DNA of 64,000 nucleotides, taken from NCBI RefSeq assembly GCF_002575655.3, contig NC_053036.3, forward strand, positions 157,022,627 to 157,086,626, in the 5' to 3' direction. This stretch comes from Aegilops tauschii subsp. strangulata. Taxonomy: Eukaryota; Streptophyta; Magnoliopsida; Poales; Poaceae. Made by a program: the position numbers and the translations under genes. Positions 46,374 through 58,225 of the stretch are shown here, piece after piece (position 1 is the stretch's first letter; every line of letters begins with the position of its first letter). The notes under the pieces are model-generated. The model did not search any database. It was not told the origin of the DNA and worked only from the letters and a program-made list of their open reading frames with translations.

Positions 46374-47957
46374 TGCTACCTCTTGAGTATGCATTGGTTT
46401 TCCCTTGAAGAGGAAATTAAGGGTGATGCAGCAAAGTAGCATAAGTATTTCCCTCAGTTTTTTTAGAACCAAGGTATCAATCCAGTAGGAGACTACTCGC
46501 AAGTCACCTAGTACCTGCACAAACAATCAAGAACCTTTCAACCAACCCGATAAAGGGGTTGTCAATCCCTTCACGGCCACTTGCAAAAGTGAGATCTGAT
46601 AAAGATAATAAGATAAATATTTTTGGTATTTTTGTTGTACAGATTGGAAAATAAAGATTGCAAAATAAATAGTAAACTAGAATTATAGATCGGAAACTTA
46701 TATGATGTAAAGTAGACCCGGGGGCCATAGGTTTCACTACTGACTTCTCATGATAGCATATATTGCGGTGGGTGAACAAATTACTACCGAGCAATTGATA
46801 GAAAAGCGCATAGTTATGAGAATATCTAGGCATGATCATGAATATAGGCATCACGTCCGTGTCAAGTAGACCCAAACGATTCTGCATCTACTACTATTAC
46901 TCCACACATCGACCGCTATCCAGCATGCATATAGAGTATTAAGTTCATAAGAATAGAGTAACACATTAGGAAAGATTGACATGATGTAGAGGGATAAACT
47001 CAAGCAATATGATATAAACCCCATCTTTTTATCCTCGATGGAAACAATACAATACGTGCCTTGCTGCCCCTACTGTCACTGGGAAAGGACACTGCAAGAT
47101 TGAACCCAAAGCTAAGCACTTCTCCCATTGCAAGAAAGATCAATCTAGTAGGCCAAACTAAACCGATAATTCGAAGAGACTTGCAAAGATATCAAATCAT
47201 GCATATAAGAATTTAGAGAAGAACCAAATATTGTTCATAGATAATCTTGATCATAAACCCACAATTCATCGGATCTCGGCAAACACACCGCGAAAAGTAT
47301 TACATCAAATAGATCTCCAAGAACATCGAGGAGAACTTTGTATTGAGAACCAAAGAGAGAGAAAAAGCCATCTAGCTAATAACTATGGACCCGAAGGTCT
47401 GTGGTAAACTACTCACACATCATCGGAGAGGCTATGGTGTTGATGTAGAAGCCCTCCGTGATCGAATTCCCCTCCGGCAGATCACCGGAAAAGGCCCAGA
47501 TGGGATCTCACGGGTACAGAAGGTTGTGGTGGTGGAAAATTTGTTTCGTGGCTCTCCTGGTTGTTTTTAGGGTACAAGGGTATATATAGGCGAAAGAAGT
47601 ATGTCGGTGGAGCTATGAGGGGCCCACGAGGGTGGGGGCGCACCTACCCTCCAGGGCGCGCCCTCCTACCTTGTGGCCACCTCGTTGCGTCTCTGACTTC
47701 CACTCCAAGTCTCCTGGATTGCGTTTGTTCCAAGAAAGATCCTCGCGAAGGTTTCATTCCGTTTGGATTCCGTTTGATATTCCTTTTCTGCGAAACACTG
47801 AAATAGGCAAAAAAAGCAACTGGCACTGGGCCTCCGGTTAATAGGTTAGTCCCAAAAATAATATAAAAGAGCATATTAGAGCCCATTAAACATCCAAAAT
47901 AGATAATATAATAGCATGGAACAATAAAAAAATTATAGATACGTTGGAGACGTATCA
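46374..47957 (-). repeat. Athila-type III 3' LTR (1584 bp)
   Basis: Reverse-oriented TGATACGTCTCC...AGCA; adjoins polypurine tract AAGCTTGGGGATGC (minus) at 47958-47972. Confidence 0.92.
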
Positions 47958-50059
47958 GCATCCCCAAGCTTAATTCCTGCTCGTCCTCGAGTAGGTAAAT
48001 GATAAAAACAGAATTTTTGATGTGGAATGCTACCTAACATAATTTTCAATGTAATTTTCTTTATTGTGGCATGAATGTTCAGATCCGAAAGATTCAAGAC
48101 AAAAGTTTAATATTGACATAAAAATAATAATACTTCAAGCATACTAACCAAATAATTATGTCTTCTCAAAATAACATAGCCAAAGAAATCTCATCCCTAC
48201 AAAATCATATAGTTTGGCCATGCACCATCTTCGTCACACAAAATGCTCTAATCATGCACAACCCCGATGACAAGCCAAGCAATTGTTTCATACTTTAGTA
48301 TTCTCAAACTTTTTCAACTTTCACGCAATACATGAGCGCGAGCCATGGACATAACACTATAGGTGGAATAGAATGGTGGTTGTGGAGAAGACAAAAAAGA
48401 GGAAGATGGTCTCACATCAACTAGGCGTATTAACGGGCTATGGAGATGCCCATCAATAGATATCAATGTGAGTGAGTAGGGATTGCCATGCAACGGATGC
48501 ACTAGAGCTATAAATGTATGAAAGCTCAACAAAAGAAACTAAGTGGGTGTGCATCCAACTTGCTTGCTCACGAAGACCTAGGGGATTTTGAGGAAGTCTA
48601 TCGTTGGAATATACAAGCCAAGTTCTATAATGAAAATTCCCACTAGTATATGAAAGTGACAAAATAAGAGACTCTCTATCATGAAGATCATGGCGCCACT
48701 TTGAAGCATAAGTGTGGAAAAAAAGGATAGTAACATTGCCCCTTCTCTCTTTTTCTCTCATTTTTTGGGCCTTCTCTTTTTTTGGCCTTTCTCTTTTTTT
48801 GGGCCTTTCTCTTTTTTTTCCTCACACGGGACAATGCTCTAATAATGATGATCATCACACTTCTATTTATTTACAACTCAAGGATTACAACTCGATACTA
48901 GAACAAAATATGACTCTATGTGAGTGCCTTAGGCAGTGTACCGGGATGGGCAATGAATCAAGAGTGACATGTATGAAAAATTATGCATGGTGGCCTTGCC
49001 ACAAATACGATGTCAACTACATGATCATGCAAGGCAATATGACAATGATGAAGCGTGTCATAATAAATGGAACGGTGGAAAGTTGCATGGCAATATATCT
49101 CAGAATGGCTATGGAAATGCCATAATAGGTAGGTATGGTGGCTTTTGAGGAAGATATAAGGAGGCTTATGTGTGATAGAGCGTATCATATCACGGGGTTT
49201 GGATGCATCGGCGAGTTTGCACCAACTCTCGAGGTGAGAAAGGGCAATGCACGGTACCGAAGAGGCTAGCAATGATGGAAGGGTGAGAGTGCGTATAATC
49301 CATGGACTCCACATTAGTCATAAAGAACTCACATACTTATTGCAAAAATCTACAATTCATCAAAACCAAGCACTACGCGCATGCTCCTAGGGGGATAGAT
49401 TGGTAGGAAAATAGCATCGCTCGTCCCCGACCGCCACTCATAAGGAGGACAATCAAAGAAACACCTCATGCTTCAAATTTGTTACACAACGGTTATCATA
49501 CGTGCATGCTACGAGACTTGCAAACCTCAACACAAGTATTTCTCAAATTCACAATTACTCAACTAGCACGACTCTAATATCACCATCTTTAAGGTACTGT
49601 AATGAAATCATTCTTTATTTGTATTGGTGTTAAACCTACTGTATTCCAACTTCTCTATGGTTCGTACCCCCCGATACTACTCATAGATTCATCAAAATAA
49701 GCAAACAACACACGAAAAACAGAAACTGTCAAAACAGAACAGTCTGTAGCAATCTGTATCAAACGAATACTTCTAGAACTACAAAAATTCTGAAATAAAC
49801 TGGTGGACGTGAGGAATTTGTCTATTAATCATCTGCAAAAAGAATCAACCTAAAATCACTCTCCAGTAAAAAATGGCAGCTAATCTCGTGAGCGCTAAAG
49901 TTTCTGTTTTTTTACAGCAAGATCGCAAAGACTTCACCCAAGTCTTACCAAAGGTTCTACTTGGCACAAACACTAATTAAAACATAAAACCAGATATAAA
50001 CAGAGGCTAGATGAATTATTTATTACTAAATAGTAACAAAAAGCAAGGAACAAAAATAA
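47958..50059 (-). other. Non-coding 3' internal region of Athila-type III
   Basis: Counterpart of 17771-20513 but shorter (~2.1 kb): the segment with the GGGGATGCC hairpin is not present. Includes a pyrimidine-rich tandem array at ~48755-48822 (unit about 18 bases, T-tracts separated by GGCC). No credible ORF. Confidence 0.7.
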
Positions 50060-50109
50060 AATTGGGTTGCCTCCCAACAAGCGCCATCGTTTAACGCCCC
50101 TAGCTAGGC
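50060..50109 (-). promoter_or_regulatory. Conserved non-coding block with stem-loop (copy III)
   Basis: TTGGG-AGGCAA-CCCAA hairpin (minus 50076-50061) and GGGGCGTTAAACGATGGCGC, again just after the coding cassette. Confidence 0.5.
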
Positions 50110-50168
50110 ATTGATAATTTTAATGATGCTCACATGAAAGACAAGATTTGAAGAACAAAGAGAGCATC

Positions 50169-50891
50169 TTAAAACACGTGACAAACACATCTAAGTCTAA
50201 CATACTTCCTATGCATAGGCATCTTACAGGCAAACAAATTATCAAGGCAAGCAAAAACTAGCATATGCAAGGAAGCGGAAAGAAACAATAGCAATCTCAA
50301 CATAACGAGAGGTAATTTAGTAACATGAAAATTTCTACAACCATATTTTCCTCTCTCATAATAATTACATGTAGGATCATAAGAAAATTCAACAATATAG
50401 CTATCACAAAACATATTCTTAACACGATCCACATGTATGCAAAGCTGACACTCTTCCAAAATAGTGGGATTAACATTAACTAAAGTCATGACCTCTCCAA
50501 ACCCACTTTTATCAAAATTATTGCAAACATTATTATCAATCTCATATTCATCATGAGGCTTAAATAAAATTTCAAGATCATAAGAAGAATCACCCCAATC
50601 ATGATCGTTGCAACAAGTAGAGGATATAGCAAAACTAGCATCCCCAAGCTTAGGGTTTTGCATATTATTAGCACAACTGACATTAATAGAATTTACAATA
50701 CCATCATTGCAATCATGCTTTTCATTCAAAGATCTACCATGAAGCACTTCATAAATTACTTCATCACAATTTCCAGATTCACGGATTTCAAGCAAAACCT
50801 CATAAAGATAATCTAGTGCACACAACTCACTAGCAATTGGTTCATCATAATTGGATCTCTTAAAAAGATTAGCAAGGGGATGAGGATCCAT
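50169..50891 (-). CDS. Unassigned 240-aa ORF of Athila-type III
   Basis: Intact frame, ATG at 50891 to stop at 50171-50169. Acidic, Cys-rich (about 20 Cys). Residues ~127-147 (DKSGFGEVMTLVNVNPTILE) resemble the segment between gag and protease in element II (DKSGIEEI..NEPTIL), so the ORF seems derived from that interdomain region. Residues ~193-215 (LPLVMLRLLLFLSASLHMLV) form one hydrophobic stretch that could span a membrane, followed by a short basic tail. No gag, protease or RT motif. The polypurine-like motif AAGCTTGGGGATGC occurs inside it (codons for PKLGDA, residues 80-85). It is an Athila-family accessory ORF; function unknown. Confidence 0.6.
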   Translation of the reverse strand: MDPHPLANLFKRSNYDEPIASELCALDYLYEVLLEIRESGNCDEVIYEVLHGRSLNEKHDCNDGIVNSINVSCANNMQNPKLGDASFAISSTCCNDHDWGDSSYDLEILFKPHDEYEIDNNVCNNFDKSGFGEVMTLVNVNPTILEECQLCIHVDRVKNMFCDSYIVEFSYDPTCNYYERGKYGCRNFHVTKLPLVMLRLLLFLSASLHMLVFACLDNLFACKMPMHRKYVRLRCVCHVF

Positions 50892-51127
50892 ATCAATAGA
50901 ATTTTAGCAAGCGAAGATGCAAGCACATAGAAGGCACATGGCAACACAAGCAAACGAAAAAGACAAACGGAAGAGGGGCGAAGAAAAGGCAAAGGTGAAG
51001 TGGGGGAGAGGAAAACGAGAGGCAAATGACAAATAATGTAATGCGAGGGATAAGAGTTTGTGATGGGTACTTGGTATATCTTGACTTGAGCGTAGATCTC
51101 CCCGACAATGGCGCCAGAAATCCTTCT

Positions 51128-52385
51128 TGCTACCTCTTGAGCATGCGTTGGTTTTCCCTTGAAGAGGAAAGGGTGATGCAACAAAGTAGCGTAAGTATTT
51201 CCCTCAGTTTTTGAGAACCAAGGTATCAATCCAGTAGGAGACTACTCGCAAGTCACCTAGTTCCTGCACAAACAATCAAGAATCTTGCAACCAACGCGAT
51301 AAAGGGGTTGTCAATCCCTTCATGGCCACTTGCAAAAGTGAGATCTGATAAAGATAATAAGATAAATATTTTTGGTATTTTTGTTGTATAGATTGGAAAG
51401 ATTGTAAAATAAATAGTAAACTAGAATTATAGATCGGAAACTTATATGATGTAAAGTACACCCGGGGGCCATAGGTTTCACTAGTGGCTTGTCATGATAG
51501 CATATATCACGGTGGGTGAACAAATTACCACCGAGCAATTGATAGAAAAGCGCATAGTTATGAGAATATCTAGGCATGATCATGAATATAGGCATCACGT
51601 CCGTGTCAAGTAGACCCAAACGATTCTGCATCTACTACTATTACTCCACATCGACCGCTATCCAGCATGCATCTAGAATATTAAGTTCATAAGAATAGAG
51701 TAACACATTAGGCAAGATTGACATGATGTAGAGGGATAAACTCAAGCAATATGATATAAACCCCATCTTTTTATCCTCGATGGCAACAATACAATACGTG
51801 CCTTGCTGCCGCTGCTGTCACTGTGAAAGGACACCGCAAGATTGAACCCAAAGCTAAGCACTTCTCCCATTGCAAGAAAGATCAATCTAGTAGGCCAAAC
51901 TAAACCGATAATTCAAAGAGACTTGCAAAGATATCAAATCATGCATATAAGAATTTAGAGAAGAACCAAATATTGTTCATAGATAATCTTGATCATAAAC
52001 CCACAATTCATAGGATCTTGGCAAACACACCGCAAAAAGTATTACATCGAATAGATCTCCAAGAACATCGAGGAGAACTTTGTATTGAGAACCAAAGAGA
52101 GAGAAGAAGCCATCTAGCTAATAACTATGGACCCGAAGGTCTGTGGTAAACTACTGACACATCATCGGAGAGGCTATGTTGTGGATGTAGAAGCCCTCCG
52201 TGATCGAATCCCCCTCCGGCAGATCACCGAAAAAGGCCCCAGATGGGATCTCACAGGTACAGAAGGTTGTGGCGGTGGAAAAGTTGTTTCGTGTCTCTCC
52301 TGGATGTTTTTAGGGTACAAGGGTATATATAGGCGAAAGAAGTACGTCGGTGCAGCTACGAGGGGCCCACGATGGTCGGGGGCGC
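51128..52385 (-). repeat. Athila-type III 5' LTR, inner part
   Basis: Continues at 60914-61227 after the nested element; total ~1572 bp. GGCGC at 52381-52385 is the left target duplication of the nested element. Confidence 0.9.
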
Positions 52386-52650
52386 TATCGGTGTCAAAAC
52401 CGGCGGATCTCGGGTAGGGGGTCCCGAACTGTGCGTCTAGGATCGATGGTAACAGGAGACGGGGGACACAATGTTTTACCCAGGTTCGGGCCATCTCTAT
52501 GGAGGTAATACCCTACTTCCTGCTTGATTGATCTTGATGAATATGAGTATTACAAGAGTTGATCTACCACGAGATCGTAATGGCTAAACCCTAGAAGCCT
52601 AGCCTGAATGACTATGGTAATGAATACATCCTTTCTGGACTAACACCTCG
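52386..52650 (-). repeat. 3' LTR of the Tat-like element, truncated
   Basis: Matches 60420-60680 closely (TCGGTGTCAAAACCGGCGGA onward). The outer end reads TA instead of the canonical TG. The U3 half with the TATA box is gone; sequence jumps to ~80 bases upstream of the antisense ORF's ATG. Confidence 0.85.
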
Positions 52651-52730
52651 GTTCCTCCTCAGCCCTTCCGTCCCAGAGCTCCAGCGCCCAAGCCTTTAGC
52701 TTTTCCCTTGTCCGAGAAAGCACTCCAAAG

Positions 52731-55700
52731 ATGTACGGATCCGGAGCTGGAGGCAAGTGGATGGCCTCCTCCGTCACGAAGAGGGATATCAAGGAGCTTC
52801 GGGAGGCCGGATATCTGGCCAAAGAGATCGCTCACAGACTCCCGGCCAATGGATAGATCGTCCCTACTCCAGAGCCCCACGAGAGGGTTGTGTTTCTTAC
52901 ACATTTCGTCCGCGGGCTGTGCTTCCCTCTTCACCCCTTCGTCCGTGGACTGATGTTTTACTACGGGCTAGACTTCCATGACCTAGCTCCTAACTTCATT
53001 CTCAACATCACGGCATTCATTGTCGTGTGCGAGGCCTTTCTCTGCATCCCGCCTCATTTTGGCCTGTGGCTGAAGACCTTCAATGTGAAGCCGATGGTGG
53101 TGAGCGGCCAACATGCAGAGTGCGGAGGCGCCATGGTGGGCAAGATGCCCAACGTTACCTGGCCCGAAGGCACATTCACGGAGACGGTGAAGGGGTGGCA
53201 ATCGGGGTGGTTCTACATCACTGAGCCGCGTGACGCCAACTGGGCGGCGACCCCCGAATTCCGATCCGGAATCCAGATGCGGCTCACCTCCTGGCAAGAG
53301 AGGGGCCTGACCTGGGGTCCCTCGGACGAGCTGACTGGGCTCCAGACGTGCGTGCAGAATATGATAGACAGGAAGATCAAGCTTGTCAACGTGATCCAGG
53401 TCATGCTCATTCGTCGGATCCTCCCGTGCCAACGCCGGACTTGCTATCTGTGGGAGTACGATCCGGCCAAGCAGCAGACGCTACTAGAGTTCTTTGGCAC
53501 GACGCACGAAGAAATCTGGAAGGTGCTCTTTAAGGCCGGCGAGACGCCACCACCCGCTACCGAAGACCGCGGGCTTAGCTTAAAATGCCAGGCTAACTTG
53601 GTAAGTTCTTTTAATGTTTTTAAGGTGTACCCTTTACTAGCATATTCTCGGAAAAAGTCTAAGCCTTCCTACCCATGTTTTCAGGCCCGGATCAAGGTAG
53701 CAGAGGGGATTAACTGTCCGGCTCCGCTGCCCGAAGACCAGGAATTCCCATTACTAACGAGAATGCTTTTCCCTGCACCTTATGAGGTGCCAGAGAAGAT
53801 GGCCAAGAAGGTGGCCAAAGGGGCCAAGAAGGGCTCTCGCCGAAAAGGCGCTCCGGACGTGACGTCCGAAAGCGAGACCTCCTCTTCGTCCGCTGACGAT
53901 GATGACGAAGAGGAAGAAGAAAACGACTCCCCACCTGAAGTGGGGAGGAAGAAGAGAGCGGCCCCCACGAACCCGAAGGCGAAAGCGTCTAAGAGGGTTA
54001 AAGGCTCCCTTGCGGATAACCCCGCGTGGGATGTTGTTAGCAGTCCGGAGCAACCTCGCCGGACCAAGCCTTGGGCCGCCTCGTAAGTACCAGAATCTGA
54101 AAATGTCTGGCTTTCCCGGTTTTGTAATATTGATGTATCTCAATCCTTGTCATTGCAGTCCGGCACGCGACAGCTCCCTGCGATCCTCGACAGAGGGATT
54201 GCTAGACTCAAAGGAGATGGCTAGCATGTCTCTGCCACCTGCGCATTTCGTCTCTCCCAAGGGTGACGATGAGGTGGTGTCGCAAAAGACCTTCCCCGAC
54301 TGGGGGGAGCTTCCAGAGATCATCGGGGTGGCGCCCCAGGACGATTCCTCAGTCGCCGGACACATGGGGGAAAAGCCCCTATGGGGACTGGTGACGGGGG
54401 CCGAGTTCTCTTCGGTCCGGAGCCGGATACCATTCCGGAGATCTACGCGGCTCCGGGGTCCAGCGAACGGCATTCCCCAAAAGGAGGGAATGTGCCTGTT
54501 CCGCCGGTGACCTCTGTCCAACCAGAGGCACCGGATAATCTACTGGAGGCGCTACGAGGTGCCTCTATTGTGGATAAACACCACGCCCTTATGGGCACGG
54601 TGATAGAGAAGGTTCAGTTCATCAAAAGCGGACTGACCGAAGCCTGCACTAGCCTTCTATCGGGCTTTGAGGTAAGTAATGTGGTTGTAGGAAGAGTATC
54701 ACAGTATAGACAGTAGCCCCTGATGCTCTGTTTGGTGTTTGGGAAGAAAAAAGCCGAACAGAGGATCAAGAAGAAATATCGCAGAAGTCTAACATAAGTT
54801 GCCTATGTGAATAAGCAGGTATTGCTGCAGGCTGCCACCTCTCATGCTGCGGAGGTCTCCAGACTGAAGTGGAAGCTGGAGCGGGCCGAGGAGGAGCTCA
54901 GCCTCACGAAGAAGCAGCTGGAGGATAGCCAAGGTATGCAGTAACCTGCGGGTACATTTTAAGAAGAAAAAAGGAATAGTCCGTCCAGACTAAGGTGTCA
55001 TAAATGTTATTAGGGGCCACGACCGAGGTGGCAGCCCTCAAGAAGGCGTTAGCCAACACCGAGGACAAAGTGGCCAGGGAACGCGCCGCGCGCGAGAAGC
55101 ACGAGGCCCGGGTTGGCGAGGCGCAGCAACAGCTCCAGGGCGCGATCGAGAGATTTGAGTCCTTGGAGCGTGATTGTAAGGCGCAAGAATCCGAACTGGC
55201 GAAGGCCCGCCAGAGCACACAGGATGCACGAGCCGAAGCCCAGAACGCCCTCCAGGAAATTCAGGCGGCCAAGAAGATTGCGGCGGGTAAGTCTTTCACC
55301 ATGCAAAGCAAGTATGTAGAAGAAACGTTCCTTGTACTTATCCGAATTTGGGTTTTCCAGGGGCGTTTATGGATCTGCCGCGCAGTATATTGGATGCTAC
55401 CAAGCATTATAGAGCCAAAGAAGGGATGTCTACGGAGAAGCTATTCTGGTCCCAATATCTTGGACCCAAAGATCCGGTGCCCTTCAGCGACCAGCTGAAG
55501 CAGTTGGTCGAGCTGCACAGGTCGGCGGAGCTAGCCATGAAGGACCTGATAGTCCGGCTGTGGCCTGCCGATCCTGTTCCTAGCAGCTACTTCGGGCTTG
55601 TTAATCGGCTTGTAAGTGCCTGTCCGCGGCTCGAAGCCGTGAAGCAGTCGGTCTGTATTGAAGGTGCGCGTATGGCGTTTGCCCGCGTCAAGACGCATTG

Positions 55701-55845
55701 GGCAAAGCTAGATGCCAAGAAGCTGATGACCGAGGGGCCGCCGGAGGGCAAGGAGCATCGTCGACCCGAGCTCTATTTTGATGGTGTCCTGGAGGGATCC
55801 CGCCTTGTGGCGGAGCAATGTTCGAAGGATGTCATATTCCCATGA
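52731..55845 (+). pseudogene. Spliced antisense ORF of the Tat-like element (plant retrotransposon additional ORF)
   Basis: Six exons with GT-AG introns at 53601-53684, 54083-54158, 54672-54818, 54934-55013 and 55287-55360, all short. The N-terminal part (VVFLTHFVRGLCFPLHPFV, then GLDFHDLAPNFILNITAFIV, then GWQSGWFYI) is the conserved putative plant transposon protein domain common in wheat retroelements (PF04195-like). Then come a Lys/Glu-rich, probably nuclear-localising region (53790-54000), a linker, a coiled coil (~54830-55285, Ala/Glu/Lys heptads) and a C-terminal segment. TAG at 52854-52856 and a frame change at ~54410 break it. Function is unknown; it does not resemble polymerase, gag or envelope. 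It converges on gag-protease across 55846-57040. Confidence 0.75.
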
Positions 55846-57040
55846 GAACATTTGTATTATCTTGTCCTGTAATATGGAACGATGATGTTACGTAATATAA
55901 TGCTTTTGATTTACATTTTACCTCCTGTGCGGCCGTTTATGAAATCTGAGGGTTGACCAGTCGTCGGCTTCTCCCCCCACGTAGAATAGTACGGGGGTGT
56001 TCGGGATAAATCTAAACACTCTTTACTCCACATTCTGGTCCTTAAAGGAGGTGTTTAGTGCAATGAACAAGGCAATCAGACTATGCGGCCTTTGCCGCCC
56101 TCACTTAGCCATAGGAGCTTGACAATTAAGAAAGTCGGCGAAGCCCCTGGTATTCGGATTGCCGAACTAGGGGCGTTGTACTCGCCTAATCGGGAGAACC
56201 GATTCTTCACAAGAAGCGGAAAAAATCTCTAATGATTTTGGACCTCTCGAACAGCTGACCAGCTCTCGCCGCATCATGACAGTCAGTTTTCGGCTTTCTC
56301 TACTGAGGTGCTCGTCCGGAAGAACCGGGACACAATCACAGTAGTTCTCCCTTTACTACCCTAGCCGATATAGCGGAACGTAAGGTAGTAAGCACAGGAG
56401 CTGGGCAACCCAACTATTGACCAAAGACATGATTCGGAGCCGATGCATATAATGCTATAAGTTCGGGGTGCCGAACCACACTGTAAAAGTGTTCGGACTT
56501 TTATTGCCGTAACACGGGGCGTAATGAAGCCCCTGGCATAGTAATATGTACCATGGTGTACGTGTGTGATGAGTAATAAGTACAAAGGTGAGAAAACAGG
56601 AAAATTAAGTAATAAGCTAACGCCACCATTTATTCACCATTGTGATGTAATTAGTACGTCGAGGCAAACTTTGTGCAAGTAAAGAGATAAGCAAGTAAGG
56701 CTCTTTAATATGCCGCCACCAAGGGCGAGCTGCGTGCGGGCAAATAAAACAGGTATGGCAATCGTTTAGTAGAGACCACCTGGGGATTCCCTTGTATGCT
56801 AGAGCTCCTTGCCTCCTTGGTGTGTTCTACGAGCGGGCCGTCCGCATAGACCTTGAAAAGGGAAAAACCTGAAATGAAAAGGAAAAGTAAAGGCGCGCAA
56901 ATCCCAGGGTCGGTCAAGCCGCACTCTGGGTCGCGAGCGAGTTATGCCTCCGTCAATACCCATGGGGTTTTGAGTGCATAGTTATGTACGCGCTATACGA
57001 ATGCCATTTCCTTATCGGGGATGGGACGGAGGCCGAATTA
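55846..57040. other. Non-coding spacer between convergent ORFs of the Tat-like element
   Basis: About 1.2 kb with no RT, RNase H or integrase motif on either strand. AATATAATGC-type AT-rich sequence at 55870-55920 could hold the plus-strand polyadenylation signal. Confidence 0.65.
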
Positions 57041-58225
57041 CTAATTCATCTCTTGACGAACCGAGCTGCCCTGTTGCAGTGTAGTCCGGATCTTCTTGAC
57101 GATGTCGAGGGGCTCGGCGGCCGGATTATGGTGCCGCTTGAGAAGGCCGCTCAGTACTTCCGCTGCTAGGGATGCGGTGTGCTGCTCTGTGCGGAGGGAA
57201 CGTTCCGTGTTTCCATTTACTGTAATGATGCCGCGTGGACCAGGCATCTTGAGCTTGAGGTAAGCATAATGCGGCACCGCGTTGAATCTAGCAAACGCGG
57301 TTCGCCCGAGCAGTGCATGGTAGCCGCTGCGGAAGGGGACGATATCAAAGATTAACTCTTCGCTTCGGAAGTTGTCCGGGGAACCGAAGACCACCTCCAG
57401 CGTGATTGAGCCCGTACAACGGGCCTCTACGCCTGGTATGACTCCTTAGGTAGTCTTTGTGGGTTTGATTCGTGAGGGATTAATGCCCATCTTCCGTACT
57501 GTGTCCTGATAGAGCAGGTTGAGGCTGCTACCGCCGTCCATTAGGACTCGCGTTAGGTGAAATTCGTCGATGATCGGGTCGAGGACCAGTGCGGCTGAAC
57601 CGCCATGCCGGATACTAGTTGGATGATCTCGTCGATCCAAGGTGATCGGGAATGACGACCATGGATTGAATTTTGGGGCGACTGGCTCTACCGCGTAGAC
57701 GCCCCTGAGTGCTCGCTTGTGCTCCCTTTTGGGGATGTGTGTAGCGTATATCATGTTCACCATTTTGACTTGAGGGGGGAATTTCTTCTGCCCCCCAGTG
57801 TTCGGCTGCCGGAGCTCCTCGTCATCGTCCTCGCTCTGCGATTCCCCTTCCTTGCTTCCGCTATTTATCTTTCTAGCTTGCTTAAAGACCCGGCAATCTC
57901 TGTTAGTATGGTTTGCCGGTTTGTCTGGGGTGCCATGTATCTGGCACGAACGATCGAGTATGAGGTCCAAGCTGGATGGTCCTCCGCTGTTCCTTTTATA
58001 GGGCTTCTTTCGCTGGCCGGACTTGGAGCCACTGAATCCGGCATGAACTGTAGTGTCATCGGTGTTATCACCGTTGCTTTGGCGTTTGTGTCTGTTGCGC
58101 CGGAGCTTGCTGGTGCTGTTTTTGGCCTCGGAGGGGCCTATTTTGTTGGCTGTGTTTGTACTGCGAGCCAGCCAACTATCCTCTCCCATGCAAAAGCGGG
58201 TCATAAGTGCCATGAGGGCTGCCAT
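57041..58225 (-). pseudogene. Tat-like gag C-terminus and protease
   Basis: Reading leftwards: RFCMGEDSWLARS (end of capsid), a basic linker with CQIHGTPDKPANHTNRDC (Zn-knuckle-like CX3HX8HX3C), then a retropepsin domain: RVLMDGGSSLNLLYQDTV (active site Asp-Gly-Gly instead of the usual Asp-Gly-Ser/Thr) and after an in-frame TAA at 57448-57446 the second half ELIFDIVPFRSGYHALLGR at ~57360-57300. Ends at 57043-57041. A normal element would continue with RT. Confidence 0.8.
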
